Shown here one piece after another: positions 40,503-48,560 of a stretch of 48,560 bases of DNA. The number at the start of each line of letters is the position of its first letter. Position 1 is the first letter of the stretch. A program made the position numbers and the translations under genes. Origin of the DNA: Hoylesella timonensis S9-PR14 (GTDB taxonomy: Bacteria; Bacteroidota; Bacteroidia; Bacteroidales; Bacteroidaceae); assembly GCF_000762405.1 (NCBI RefSeq), contig NZ_JRPQ01000277.1, positions 1-48,560 of the forward strand. Direction: 5' to 3'. Below the pieces are notes generated by a model, which made no database searches, was not told the origin of the DNA, and saw nothing but the letters and a program-made list of their open reading frames with translations.

Positions 40503-42596
40503 TTATTTGAGTGTGTACACCAATGAAGTACCGATACAGAAAGGCTTTCCGGGTTGTCCCATCTTTTGGGAAGACACGAAATAGTATGCCATGTATTTGG
40601 TGGCAGTCGTGTTTTTTGTCCACAACTCCCATGTAAAATGTCCTTTGGTGGCGGCTACCTTCAAATTAAGGAGGGCGTAGAAGGGTTGATATTTCTCGTT
40701 GTTTTCATGCCAATAGATTTTTCCCATGCCTGTGAGATTAGCGTTGAACATCAATCTGTCTAACATGCCAAGCTGGTATAAGGAGTAATTGGCATTGAGC
40801 GAAACGGTGTGTCGAGGCACCATAGGCAGGATGTTCCCCGTGTAATCTCGCTTCTTTCCTGTATTGGCAGCAAGAAATCGAACATAAGTATATCCATAAT
40901 TGGCATAAAGAAGGAGATTTTTTAAGGGTTGACCTGACAGGGAAACTTCAAATCCTTTGCTGTCCGAGTGTCCTATGTTGCGTATCACAGCCCCTACCAT
41001 AGGGACAATGACAGAGAGCTGTTGGTCTTTCCAGTCTACGTAAAACGCACTTGCTTCTAAGGAAAGGCGGTTTTCTAAGAAATTGAGTTTCGTGCCAATT
41101 TCATAGTTCCAAGTGTATTCAGGCGCATACGAGCGATCGGCTTCACTCTCTTTCGCCGCATTAAATCCTCCCGGTTTGTATCCTCGGGCAACCGTGAGAT
41201 AAACCATTTTATTGGGTGTAAATTGTTGTTTAAGCGTAAATCGTGGGGTAATTTGATTGGAATACATCTTTTCATTGTACTGAACCAATAACTTTGATTT
41301 GCCTGAAGGATTATTTTCTGGCGTCCAATAGGTATGATTATCAACCTTAGAAGTTTCATAATCATAGCGAATGCCTAAGGATGCGGACAGACCTTTGTAT
41401 AAATCAAAGCTCGATACATGATAGGCAGCCAGTCCACTAACGGGGATTTCGTTCTCATTATCTTTCGTTCCTTTGGCACGGAGAGCGTGTTTAGGCGTAA
41501 AATAGTTGATGGCTGTCGCAAAGTTTTTCGTCTGCGTAAAGGCAAAAACGCCCGTCATCCAATGGTACCAATGGTCGTTCTTTGAGCGAAATGTAAACTC
41601 CTGACTGAACATGTTTTGATGTTGCGGCATGCTCACAAAGAGGATATGGTTCTTGGTAAAGTCTTGATCCATCGACACTTTGTCTTTGCTATATTGAAAG
41701 GAAGACTGACTGTTGAAACTAAATTTATCTCCTTCGTATCTCCAATTCATGCCTGTAGACAGCACAAATCGATGATAACCAGATGCCTCGTCATAACTAA
41801 TCTCGTTGAGTGCATCTTTTTTGGCATCATAGATTGCATAAGGGAAGCCGCCTTGGTCGATAACATCTAAGTTGAGAGAATATCGCATTAACCAACGCTG
41901 CGCTGGTTTCCAAGCCAATCCTATTCTTATCGTCCCATTGTCCATAGGGTCCGCTTTCTTATTTAAATAGGTGTTCATAAAGTAACCGTCATTATGATGA
42001 TAATTACCTGCCACTGAAAAACCGAAAGAATTGGAGAGCTTCTGATACGTAGACGCCATGGCTTGAATGTCGTTATAAGAGCCATAACTTATTTTCGCCA
42101 TTGTGTTTTGATAGTCCAAAGGCGAATGGGTATAAATGTTGATGAGACCCGCAGTAGAGTTTCTACCAAAGAGTGTACCTTGAGGTCCACGCAAAATCTC
42201 CACTTTGCTAATTCCAAATAAGTCCATATCTAACACAGACCGGTCAAAGTATGGCATTCCGTCGACGTACACACCCACCGAAGGCGTGCTGGTTTTAGAG
42301 CCAATACCGCGAATGTAAATGGGAGAATATTGGCGTGAACCATAGTCGGGCATGTAAAAGTTTGCCATTCGTCCACTCAATTCACGCAGTCCATCCAATT
42401 GATTGTTTTGGATGTAGAGATTGCCCACAGAAGATTGTGACACAGGCGACAGAGCCGCTCTCTCTTGTTTGAACCCAATAACAGACACCTCTCCTAAGTC
42501 GTCTCCAACTTTAATGGTATCTTTCTCTTCTGCCATCACTGGCATTGCTGTTAAAACAGCAAATAACATACTTGTAATATTTGTGTAAAATCTCAT
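40503..42596 (-). CDS. TonB-dependent receptor, siderophore/porphyrin-type
   Basis: The 697-residue outer-membrane receptor has a signal peptide ending about residue 22 (MPVMAEE). A TonB-box-like GEVSVIGFKQERAAL segment is followed by the plug with YIRGIGSKTSTPSVGVYVDGMPYFDRS and the canonical RGPQGTLFGRNSTAGLINIYT. The barrel is about 550 residues and includes YLTVARGYKPGGFNAA. It has no carboxypeptidase-regulatory domain and no SusD partner, unlike glycan receptors. This layout is typical of siderophore or iron-complex receptors. It heads the operon with the MFS permease and HemD-like gene and has a promoter-like TAATTTTG box upstream. Confidence 0.9.
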   Translation of the reverse strand: MRFYTNITSMLFAVLTAMPVMAEEKDTIKVGDDLGEVSVIGFKQERAALSPVSQSSVGNLYIQNNQLDGLRELSGRMANFYMPDYGSRQYSPIYIRGIGSKTSTPSVGVYVDGMPYFDRSVLDMDLFGISKVEILRGPQGTLFGRNSTAGLINIYTHSPLDYQNTMAKISYGSYNDIQAMASTYQKLSNSFGFSVAGNYHHNDGYFMNTYLNKKADPMDNGTIRIGLAWKPAQRWLMRYSLNLDVIDQGGFPYAIYDAKKDALNEISYDEASGYHRFVLSTGMNWRYEGDKFSFNSQSSFQYSKDKVSMDQDFTKNHILFVSMPQHQNMFSQEFTFRSKNDHWYHWMTGVFAFTQTKNFATAINYFTPKHALRAKGTKDNENEIPVSGLAAYHVSSFDLYKGLSASLGIRYDYETSKVDNHTYWTPENNPSGKSKLLVQYNEKMYSNQITPRFTLKQQFTPNKMVYLTVARGYKPGGFNAAKESEADRSYAPEYTWNYEIGTKLNFLENRLSLEASAFYVDWKDQQLSVIVPMVGAVIRNIGHSDSKGFEVSLSGQPLKNLLLYANYGYTYVRFLAANTGKKRDYTGNILPMVPRHTVSLNANYSLYQLGMLDRLMFNANLTGMGKIYWHENNEKYQPFYALLNLKVAATKGHFTWELWTKNTTATKYMAYYFVSSQKMGQPGKPFCIGTSLVYTLK

Positions 42597-42631
42597 ATTT
42601 CAATGATTTAATATTACTTTTTAAGACGTTG

Positions 42632-42663
42632 CAAAATTATCTTAATTTTTGCATTTGTTCAAT
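42632..42663 (-). promoter_or_regulatory. Promoter of the receptor-MFS-hemD operon
   Basis: On the minus strand ATTG (42660-42663) and TAATTTTG (42632-42639) are 20 bases apart, 35 bases upstream of the receptor start. No Fur-like palindrome was recognised by eye. Confidence 0.55.
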
Positions 42664-42847
42664 CCTTATTTATATGGATTCTGTCCAATTGCACGTTTTC
42701 CCCTTCCTTGATACTGCTAATTAAAAACGAAATATGGCCCCACTAACTGTCGTTTCATCACAGCACAGAACCAATCAATGATTGTTAAAAAAAGACAAAA
42801 TAGTAATATTTGTTGCGCTTGTATAACTGTCTTCCAAGATTTATTCG

Positions 42848-42855
42848 TACATTTG
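42848..42855 (+). promoter_or_regulatory. -7 box of the tRNA-Lys gene
   Basis: TACATTTG matches TAnnTTTG and lies 32 bases ahead of the mature tRNA. Confidence 0.55.
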
Positions 42856-42887
42856 CACTCGCTTAAAGAAAATAAGCTATATGGTTA

Positions 42888-42960
42888 GACTCGCTAGCTC
42901 AGTTGGTAGAGCACAACACTTTTAATGTTGGGGTCATGGGTTCGAGCCCCATGCGAGTCA
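42888..42960 (+). tRNA. tRNA-Lys (UUU)
   Basis: The 73-base gene folds as a normal cloverleaf. The acceptor stem GACTCGC pairs with GCGAGTC and the discriminator is A. The D arm is GCTCAGTTGGTAGAGC. The anticodon stem CAACA/TGTTG encloses loop CTTTTAA with anticodon TTT, and the T arm GTTCGAG lies in the usual place. CCA is not encoded. It adjoins a block of foreign-looking genes, a common integration setting. Confidence 0.97.
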
Positions 42961-42969
42961 CAAAATGGT

Positions 42970-43001
42970 AAAAAGGGGATTCTTTCGGGAGTCCCTTTTT
43001 T
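42970..43001 (+). terminator. Terminator after tRNA-Lys
   Basis: An A-run and GGGG-ATTCT pair with GGAGT-CCC around a TTCG loop, with one bulged G, followed by six T. Confidence 0.8.
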
Positions 43002-43029
43002 AGATTCAGACACACGCACTTGTGTTCCA

Positions 43030-43182
43030 ATGCGGGGTCAGTCGTATTCAGGAATAAGCACGACCGAGGTGAATGCAGAGTGTGTCCAAGGCTCAGACTG
43101 CTCCGCAAGCGGGAAATGCCTGAGTGGTGCTGGAGTCTGTGTGGTCGCTGTAGAGTATCGTGACTGCGATCCGTACAAGTAA
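43030..43182 (+). pseudogene. Cys-rich ORF fragment next to tRNA-Lys
   Basis: An open frame gives a 50-residue Cys-rich peptide with five Cys in its last 33 residues (CVQGSDCSASGKCLSGAGVC, then DCDPYK). It has no signal peptide or leader; the in-frame upstream sequence runs back through the terminator into the tRNA. It may be the tail of a secreted Cys-rich peptide gene, of the NVEAL-like sort often found near such receptor clusters, cut at its 5' end by the event that joined this block to the tRNA. It could also be chance. Confidence 0.35.
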
Positions 43183-43240
43183 TCTAATCTTAGCATGGGT
43201 GCAACCGCACTTCATGCTACGTAATTGTAAGAAGTATCCT

Positions 43241-45580
43241 ATGAGAACCTGTAAGAATCTCGGAGTGTCTCTCCTGCTGGGCCTGTTCTTCCTGACTGCA
43301 TCTGGTCAGAGTCAACCGCATACTGCACAAGATTTGGAGGTAATCCGTGCCGCACTGCCTAAGGACCAGCCGTACATGCTATTCAGCAAGGAGATCTATG
43401 AGACGGGGGAAGATATGTGGTTCAAAGCCTGGCTGTTCGACCGCTCCTTATTGACACTGTCAGACAGAAGCCAGACTCTCTTTCTGAGGATCTATGACCC
43501 CGCCGACAGCCTTGTGTGGAATGATAAATATCCGATTTCCGGTGGGCGGGCGGAAGGACACGTCTTCATCGGGGAACATTGGAAAAACGGGGAGTACAAG
43601 GTGGAAGGATATACTCAGTCTTCGTTCTATGCAGACAGTACGGAAGCCGTGTTCCCTCAAAAGATATGGGTCGTTGACCGAATCAACACACCGAATCCGA
43701 AAGATATAAGGCCTGCACAATGCAAGGACAGCATCAGCCTTGGACTATATCCGGAAGGAGGTTATCTGGTTTTGGGTATGGAGAATCATGTCGCATTCAG
43801 GTCAACAGACGGCCGTGGTATGCCTGTCTTCATGAGGGGATGGCTGTGCGAAGACGGGGTGAAGGTGTCGGATATAGAAAGTGTGCATGACGGCATGGGG
43901 CAGTTTTCGCTCGTCCCTCACGAGGGGGTCCAATACACGGTACGACTGACCAGCGGAAATGAATTCCCCCTTCCCGCATCTCTCCATTCGGGCATGGTAA
44001 TGCATTTGGAACACACAGACAGTAAAAATGCCGTTTTCTCGGTGAGACAGCCCCGTGGAAGCAAGCCTCGTCGCATAACTCTGTTTGTGCAGATGCGTGG
44101 TGTTCCCTGCTGTCAGGCCAGCGGCATACTTCGTGACAGCCTCATCATCACTTTGCCTACGACCGAGTTCCCCGGACAGGGAATTGCAGAGGCAACCCTT
44201 TACGATGAACAGCAACGCCCAGTAGCAGAAAGATTGTTCTTTGTTTGGCCAGATAAACAGCTCACTATAACGGCCCATCCGTCGAAAGAAGCCTATACAC
44301 GCCGCAACAGGGGAGAGGTAAGGATACATGTGACCGATTCCGAGGGAAAACCGGTACAGGCAGAAATATGCATGAGCATCTTTGACAAAGCTTACATGAA
44401 CCAAGCCTATCGGGAAACGATGCTATCCTATAATTTCCTCTCAACCCAGATACGTGGTAATATTCATCACCCCGCCTACTACTTCGATCACAAGAATCTG
44501 GACAGGCTGCACGCTTTGGACCTATTGCTTCTTACGCAAGGGTGGCGGCGGTATACCTGGCAGGCAAGCCTGAAGGACTATCGTGGGAAACCATTTCTAT
44601 GTGACAGCATCATCGGAAAGGAAACCGTGGGAAACCGTAAGATGAAAAGAAATACCACCAACGTAGGCGAGCAGGTGATTCAGGTGTTCGGACCTTCTGG
44701 GGACAGCCAGTTCCTATGGACAGATTCCGTGGGCAACTTCTCTGTTCCCGTGTCTGTCATGAATATGCTTCGGGGTGGATATATCTATATCAAGCCACTT
44801 TTGGGAAAAGAATTCAAGCCACATCTGACGCTCTCGGATGGTACGGTACTGATAGACTCCATAAGGAAGTCGAAAAAAACATACCTATCCTATTTGAACA
44901 ATGCTGAGAAAGAAAAGGAAGACGTGGAGCCCATCATGACTTCGGCAGGGACAGTGCTGTTGAACGAAGTGCTGGTCACCAGGAAGCGAAGGATGCCCTT
45001 TAGAGATAAATTTATGGGGAGATTGGACAGTATGGCCCAATTAAGTTTAAATACAGCCTGGGTTTGTCCCGATGGTTCGCAGGAACCTGGAACAGTGGGA
45101 CATCTCAATGATTATTGGGAAGGATATACCCATCATCCGGCAGGGTCGCCGGGTGCTAATTACAGTGGAAAGAGATTAAAGCCGGAGATTGGAAAGCGAT
45201 ATGAACTGATTAAGTATCTACCAGGAGAAGACGGAGAATGGTATATTGCAGATATAACATCAATTTTATATCAGGGGCAGTTGTACACCGACGAGGAATT
45301 GCTCCGTATGAATAACATAACGCGTGTCAAGGGTTACTATGGCCAACGCGAGTTCTATATGCCCGATCCTGTGGAGATGCTGTCCCCGCTACCCGATGCG
45401 CGGAATACACTGCTATGGAGTCCCTCTGTACAGACTGACAAGAACGGAGATGCCACCGTGCCATTTTGGACTTCCGACATCAACACGCAGTTTATAGGGG
45501 TCGTGGAGGGTACCGATGGCCTGGGACTGTTAGGCAGTGGCACCTTTGAGTTTCATGTATCAAAAACAGTGAAAGAATGA
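43241..45580 (+). CDS. Exported MG2 (alpha-2-macroglobulin-like) domain protein
   Basis: The 779-residue exported protein has a signal peptide (MRTCKNLGVSLLLGLFFLTASG). The ATG at 43241 is preferred over an upstream in-frame start. Residues about 40-140 (LFSKEIYETGEDMWFKAWLFD) resemble the MG2 domain of alpha-2-macroglobulin-like proteins, with further immunoglobulin-like beta domains following. A HTTT-type thioester is not seen. Near residue 580 TVLLNEVLVTRKRRMPFRDKFMGRLDSM recalls plug-like segments of TonB-linked proteins. It overlaps the next gene by 4 bases, so the two act together at the outer membrane. Base and codon use differ from the genes to the left. Function is unknown. Confidence 0.82.
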   Translation: MRTCKNLGVSLLLGLFFLTASGQSQPHTAQDLEVIRAALPKDQPYMLFSKEIYETGEDMWFKAWLFDRSLLTLSDRSQTLFLRIYDPADSLVWNDKYPISGGRAEGHVFIGEHWKNGEYKVEGYTQSSFYADSTEAVFPQKIWVVDRINTPNPKDIRPAQCKDSISLGLYPEGGYLVLGMENHVAFRSTDGRGMPVFMRGWLCEDGVKVSDIESVHDGMGQFSLVPHEGVQYTVRLTSGNEFPLPASLHSGMVMHLEHTDSKNAVFSVRQPRGSKPRRITLFVQMRGVPCCQASGILRDSLIITLPTTEFPGQGIAEATLYDEQQRPVAERLFFVWPDKQLTITAHPSKEAYTRRNRGEVRIHVTDSEGKPVQAEICMSIFDKAYMNQAYRETMLSYNFLSTQIRGNIHHPAYYFDHKNLDRLHALDLLLLTQGWRRYTWQASLKDYRGKPFLCDSIIGKETVGNRKMKRNTTNVGEQVIQVFGPSGDSQFLWTDSVGNFSVPVSVMNMLRGGYIYIKPLLGKEFKPHLTLSDGTVLIDSIRKSKKTYLSYLNNAEKEKEDVEPIMTSAGTVLLNEVLVTRKRRMPFRDKFMGRLDSMAQLSLNTAWVCPDGSQEPGTVGHLNDYWEGYTHHPAGSPGANYSGKRLKPEIGKRYELIKYLPGEDGEWYIADITSILYQGQLYTDEELLRMNNITRVKGYYGQREFYMPDPVEMLSPLPDARNTLLWSPSVQTDKNGDATVPFWTSDINTQFIGVVEGTDGLGLLGSGTFEFHVSKTVKE

Positions 45581-47877
45581 AGACGAGAATAGCTGAAAGC
45601 TGGACAGTGGGGCTGATATTCATGATGCTGCTGTACATAGTCTGTACGGGGTATGCCTCTGCGCAGACACGCAATGATACCATCAGACAGATGAGCGACT
45701 CGACCGTACATCTTAAGGAGGTGCAGGTAAGTGCCTCGCGCCCGTTGATAAAGGCAGAACTCGACAAGATAACCTATCATGTAGCCGATGATCCCGACAG
45801 CAGGAGCATGACGCTGCTGGAAATGTTGCGGAAGGTGCCTATGGTTACAGTAGAGGGGAATGATGTCGTGAAGGTCAAGGGCAGTACTGATTTTAAGGTA
45901 TATGTGAACGGCAAGCTAAACACCATGATGAGCAACAAGGTAACGGAGATGATGAGGACAATCCTTGCTTCGACCGTCAGGAAGATAGAAGTCATTACAA
46001 ATCCCGGCGCCAAATATGATGCGGAAGGCATAGCCGGGATACTCAACATCATTACGGTAGGCAGCTCGAAGCTGGAAGGCTACAATGTCAGTCTGGGTGT
46101 GGGAGTAATGAATATAGCACAAAGCGCAAACGTGTCAGGATTGGCTAAGGTGGGGAAATTAACCCTGTCAGTCACAGATGGGGTAAGTTATTCCAGACCA
46201 CCCAAGGGATGGCAGGAGACGGAACGCACAGGTAAAACGCTGTCGGCAGCAGGACAGATGCGCTCCTACTCAAATTATCAGGTCAAAGCACCCGCCCATT
46301 TTATGGAGTTGAGCGGCAGCTATGAGTTTGACAGCCGCCATTTGATCAGTATGACGGCAGGAGTAGAGAACTATACCAGAAAAAGCTGGACGGATATGCG
46401 CACAGATATGTACGACGGCAACGGTAGGCACAGATACAGTTTCGACAATGAGCAGGTGTCACGCAATCGAATAAACAGCCTGTACGCAGGAATAGATTAC
46501 CAACATATGCTTGGCAGACATGGCGGTGTCATAACGTTGTCGTATCGTTTTTCGGCGGTTCCCTCCACCGTTACGTCCTCCAGCCTTTATCACTGGCAAA
46601 AAGACCAGGCACCAGGTTTAAGTCTCAAGGACATGTGTACCACGTCCGACCTGCGTACGGACGAGCATACCGGTCAGATAGACTATACCGTAACCATAGG
46701 TGGAAAGCATACATTGAGTGTGGGGGCAAAATACATCCGCCGCAGCCATAAGAGTGACAATGGCGAAGCTACAAGAACGGCTGGTACGGAAAATCCTTTT
46801 GCTGAAGATCTGGGTCAGTCACTTTCTTATAGGCAGAAGACCGACATTTCATCCGCATACGCAGAATATGCCATACAGCACAAGCTAATATCCGGAAAGA
46901 TAGGAATGCGTTATGAGCATTCTTCGCAGAAAGTAAGCTATCCTGAGAATAACCTCCTGACGCGCCATGAAAATTTCGGTGCACAATTCGATAACGTGGT
47001 CCCTTCCTTGTCAATCGGCTACCGTATAGGGGAGACACGAATGCTCACGTTCTCTTATGCCATGCGCATATCACGCCCCAACATCTGGAATCTGAATCCC
47101 TATGTAGACCGGACGAATCCTACAGTCATCAAGACAGGAAACCCTGACCTGACCACATCATCCTCGCATAACCTGAGCCTCTCGTTCAACTCGTTTGCCC
47201 GGCGCTTTGGAATAAACATGACGGCAGGACTCGACTTACAGGATCGTGGCATCATCGGCTACTCCTATTGGGGTAATCCTGTCTCCCTGACCGACAATAT
47301 AGTAACAGGGGAAAATGCCACCCTTATCTCCACGTATGGCAATCTGCTCAAGAGAAGTAATGCTTATCTGAACCTTTACATCCAGTGGGCCCTCTCCGGG
47401 AGTGCCACCTTGAATGTCACTGCAAACGGGGCATATACCAATCTTAAAAGTTCACTGCTGAGACAGCATAATAATGGATATTCAAGCAGTCTTTCGGTTA
47501 ATTTTCAGAAAACCCTGCCGTGGAGGTTGAGAATGGTAGCCGGTTGTTCGCTGAACAGCCGAAGCTTAGATTTGCAAGGGTATACCGAAGGCTCCATGAT
47601 GTACCGTCTTATGCTGATTCGTTCTTTCTTGAAAGACGACAGGCTGACGGTAGCCATTTATGGAAATAATCTGTTCCAAAATGATTTGCGTATAGAGCAG
47701 TTTACTGAAACTGCCGACTTTACAAATCGCTTTACGAATGTGAAGCGTGACTATCGCAGTTTCGGCATAAACGTCAACCTGCGTATAGGAAAGTTGCATG
47801 ATAGGGTGAAACGCACATCGAAGAGCATATCAAATGATGACGTCATCACAGATGGAAATCCAAGAAACCAGAAATAG
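45577..47877 (+). CDS. Outer-membrane beta-barrel family receptor
   Basis: The 766-residue outer-membrane protein belongs to the TonB-receptor-like outer-membrane beta-barrel family. The signal peptide ends about residue 30 (GYASAQ). A plug domain reads VHLKEVQVSASRPLIKAELDKITYHV, then MLRKVPMVTVEGNDVVKVKGSTDFKVYVNGK and EVITNPGAKYDAEGIAGILNI. The remaining 600 residues are barrel strands. It is translationally coupled (ATGA overlap) to the MG2 protein. Family members with this plug often lie near small exported peptides and thioredoxin-like lipoproteins, as in this island. Ligand unknown. Confidence 0.9.
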   Translation: MKTRIAESWTVGLIFMMLLYIVCTGYASAQTRNDTIRQMSDSTVHLKEVQVSASRPLIKAELDKITYHVADDPDSRSMTLLEMLRKVPMVTVEGNDVVKVKGSTDFKVYVNGKLNTMMSNKVTEMMRTILASTVRKIEVITNPGAKYDAEGIAGILNIITVGSSKLEGYNVSLGVGVMNIAQSANVSGLAKVGKLTLSVTDGVSYSRPPKGWQETERTGKTLSAAGQMRSYSNYQVKAPAHFMELSGSYEFDSRHLISMTAGVENYTRKSWTDMRTDMYDGNGRHRYSFDNEQVSRNRINSLYAGIDYQHMLGRHGGVITLSYRFSAVPSTVTSSSLYHWQKDQAPGLSLKDMCTTSDLRTDEHTGQIDYTVTIGGKHTLSVGAKYIRRSHKSDNGEATRTAGTENPFAEDLGQSLSYRQKTDISSAYAEYAIQHKLISGKIGMRYEHSSQKVSYPENNLLTRHENFGAQFDNVVPSLSIGYRIGETRMLTFSYAMRISRPNIWNLNPYVDRTNPTVIKTGNPDLTTSSSHNLSLSFNSFARRFGINMTAGLDLQDRGIIGYSYWGNPVSLTDNIVTGENATLISTYGNLLKRSNAYLNLYIQWALSGSATLNVTANGAYTNLKSSLLRQHNNGYSSSLSVNFQKTLPWRLRMVAGCSLNSRSLDLQGYTEGSMMYRLMLIRSFLKDDRLTVAIYGNNLFQNDLRIEQFTETADFTNRFTNVKRDYRSFGINVNLRIGKLHDRVKRTSKSISNDDVITDGNPRNQK

Positions 47878-47887
47878 TAAATAACAA

Positions 47888-48335
47888 ATGAAGAGAAAGT
47901 TAGTTTTCCTGATTTTTACATACTTGGTTTTAGCATCATGTACTAATGGCCAAGTAAATAATAGGGAGTGTTAAATCTTCTTCCCGAAATATGAGAAATT
48001 CGTATGTTTAGGTAAATAAACTCCTAGTACTAATCAAAAAAAACATCCATGAAAATTGTAATGTATGCAGATTCTACAGGATGTACAGGGTGTAAATTGA
48101 AACTGGATATGTGGAAATTCTATATAGATGACATCCGAAAAGTTAGCAATGGAAGGGTTTCATTTCTTTCTATTTTCAACCACGTAGCATCAAGGAACTT
48201 AAATATTTACTGGAGTCAGAAGAATTCGATTATCCAGTATGTATTGATATCAATGGGAGGTTTGCGAAATTGAATAATTTAAATGCTGTATGTGCAAACC
48301 TAAAATCTTATTCAAAGGGATTATTGTTTGTATGA
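47888..48335 (+). pseudogene. Decayed thioredoxin-like lipoprotein gene
   Basis: The stretch is a broken gene. It begins with a 28-codon lipoprotein signal ORF (47888-47974, MKRKLVFLIFTYLVLASCTNG) ended by TAA. In the same frame FFPKYEKFVCLGK follows, then another stop. After a shift at an A8 run the frame from 48049 gives MKIVMYADSTGCTGCKLKLD with a CxxC redox motif. A further shift near 48170 (one base apparently lost in a T-rich run) restores FQPRSIKELKYLLESEEFDY and PVCIDINGRFAKLN up to a stop at 48335. Joined, these give a thioredoxin-like lipoprotein of the kind found beside Bacteroidetes receptor clusters. Decay or assembly errors are both possible. Confidence 0.75.
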
Positions 48336-48375
48336 GGAGTGTCATTTACAGCATTCACTTCACCCATATTATATT

Positions 48376-48496
48376 CGGTAAACATTATCTTTCGCAAACA
48401 TAATTTTGATTAGAATTAAAATTATTGGTGATTTTGTGTGTTGATAGTTATTAAAATATTATCTTTGTAAAACATAATCTTTAGCAAAGATAATTA
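48376..48496. repeat. Repeated ATTATCTTTG/CAAAGATAAT motifs
   Basis: AACATTATCTTTCGCAAACA (from about 48378) and AACATAATCTTTAGCAAAGA (from about 48470) are near-identical direct repeats. ATTATCTTTG (48458-48467) and CAAAGATAAT (48485-48494) form a perfect 10-bp inverted repeat. A TAnnTTTG-type box is embedded, so these may be promoter/operator sites or a recombinase site. Confidence 0.45.
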
Positions 48497-48506
48497 TTTA
48501 TAATAT

Positions 48507-48560
48507 GAGACCTCTGCAAAACTTTCTCTTCCTCTCATAAATTCACTTATAACCACATTA
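48507..48560. mobile_element. Possible end of an IS5-type insertion sequence
   Basis: GAGACCTCTGCAAAACTTTC (48507-48526) resembles the GAGACC/TTTTGCA-type terminal repeat of IS5-family elements in Bacteroidetes (from memory). The element would extend beyond the window, so no transposase can be seen. Confidence 0.35.

Overview
The window looks like chromosomal DNA of a Bacteroidales bacterium, most likely a Prevotella-type anaerobe (genus placement is inferred). Promoter-like TAnnTTTG boxes, often with a TTTG-like element 19-20 bases upstream, precede many genes. Two large secreted proteins end in type IX secretion-like tails. Gene content includes TonB-dependent receptors, SusD-less lipoprotein operons, GH2/GH92/GH130 enzymes and a BspA-type leucine-rich-repeat protein. 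There are about 28 intact protein genes, one tRNA-Lys, one clear pseudogene and an unusual load of intergenic repeats.

Left part (1-11100): a palindromic repeat cluster, an empty stretch, a secreted Arg/Asn/Ser-rich protein, a histidine phosphatase and an HdeD-like membrane protein. A glycan module follows: MFS importer, GH130 mannoside phosphorylase, and a 1514-residue secreted GH2 beta-galactosidase-type enzyme. A 125-bp element with terminal inverted repeats lies between the last two. Middle-left (11400-15600) is on the minus strand: a secreted HExxH protein, uridine kinase, a uracil-DNA-glycosylase-family protein and an exported endonuclease/exonuclease/phosphatase.

At 14535-22137 the exported phosphodiesterase-type enzyme is divergent from a TonB-dependent receptor, a DUF5689 lipoprotein and a lipoprotein with two OB-like domains plus a jelly-roll domain. 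After ribosomal protein L31 type B comes a lipoprotein DNA/RNA non-specific endonuclease. Together these could form a surface nucleic-acid degradation and uptake system, which is the most interesting candidate system here. Then follow housekeeping and stress genes (glutathione peroxidase, thioredoxin reductase, peptidase T), a secreted GH92 mannosidase, and the LRR protein with a 2-bp-coupled small acidic ORF.

From 31500 to 37000, arrays of an 86-87-bp repeat, a second copy of the palindromic cluster and a second inverted-repeat element surround the tetrapyrrole genes hemN and hemG. A DUF389 membrane protein follows. Converging on it is a minus-strand operon of TonB receptor, MFS permease and uroporphyrinogen-III-synthase-like protein (42596-38390), which suggests siderophore or porphyrin uptake.

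At 42888 a tRNA-Lys marks the start of a block with different-looking base and codon use: a Cys-rich ORF fragment, an MG2-type protein, an overlapping outer-membrane beta-barrel receptor, a decayed thioredoxin-like lipoprotein and a likely insertion-sequence end at the right edge. This looks like an acquired, partly decaying island.
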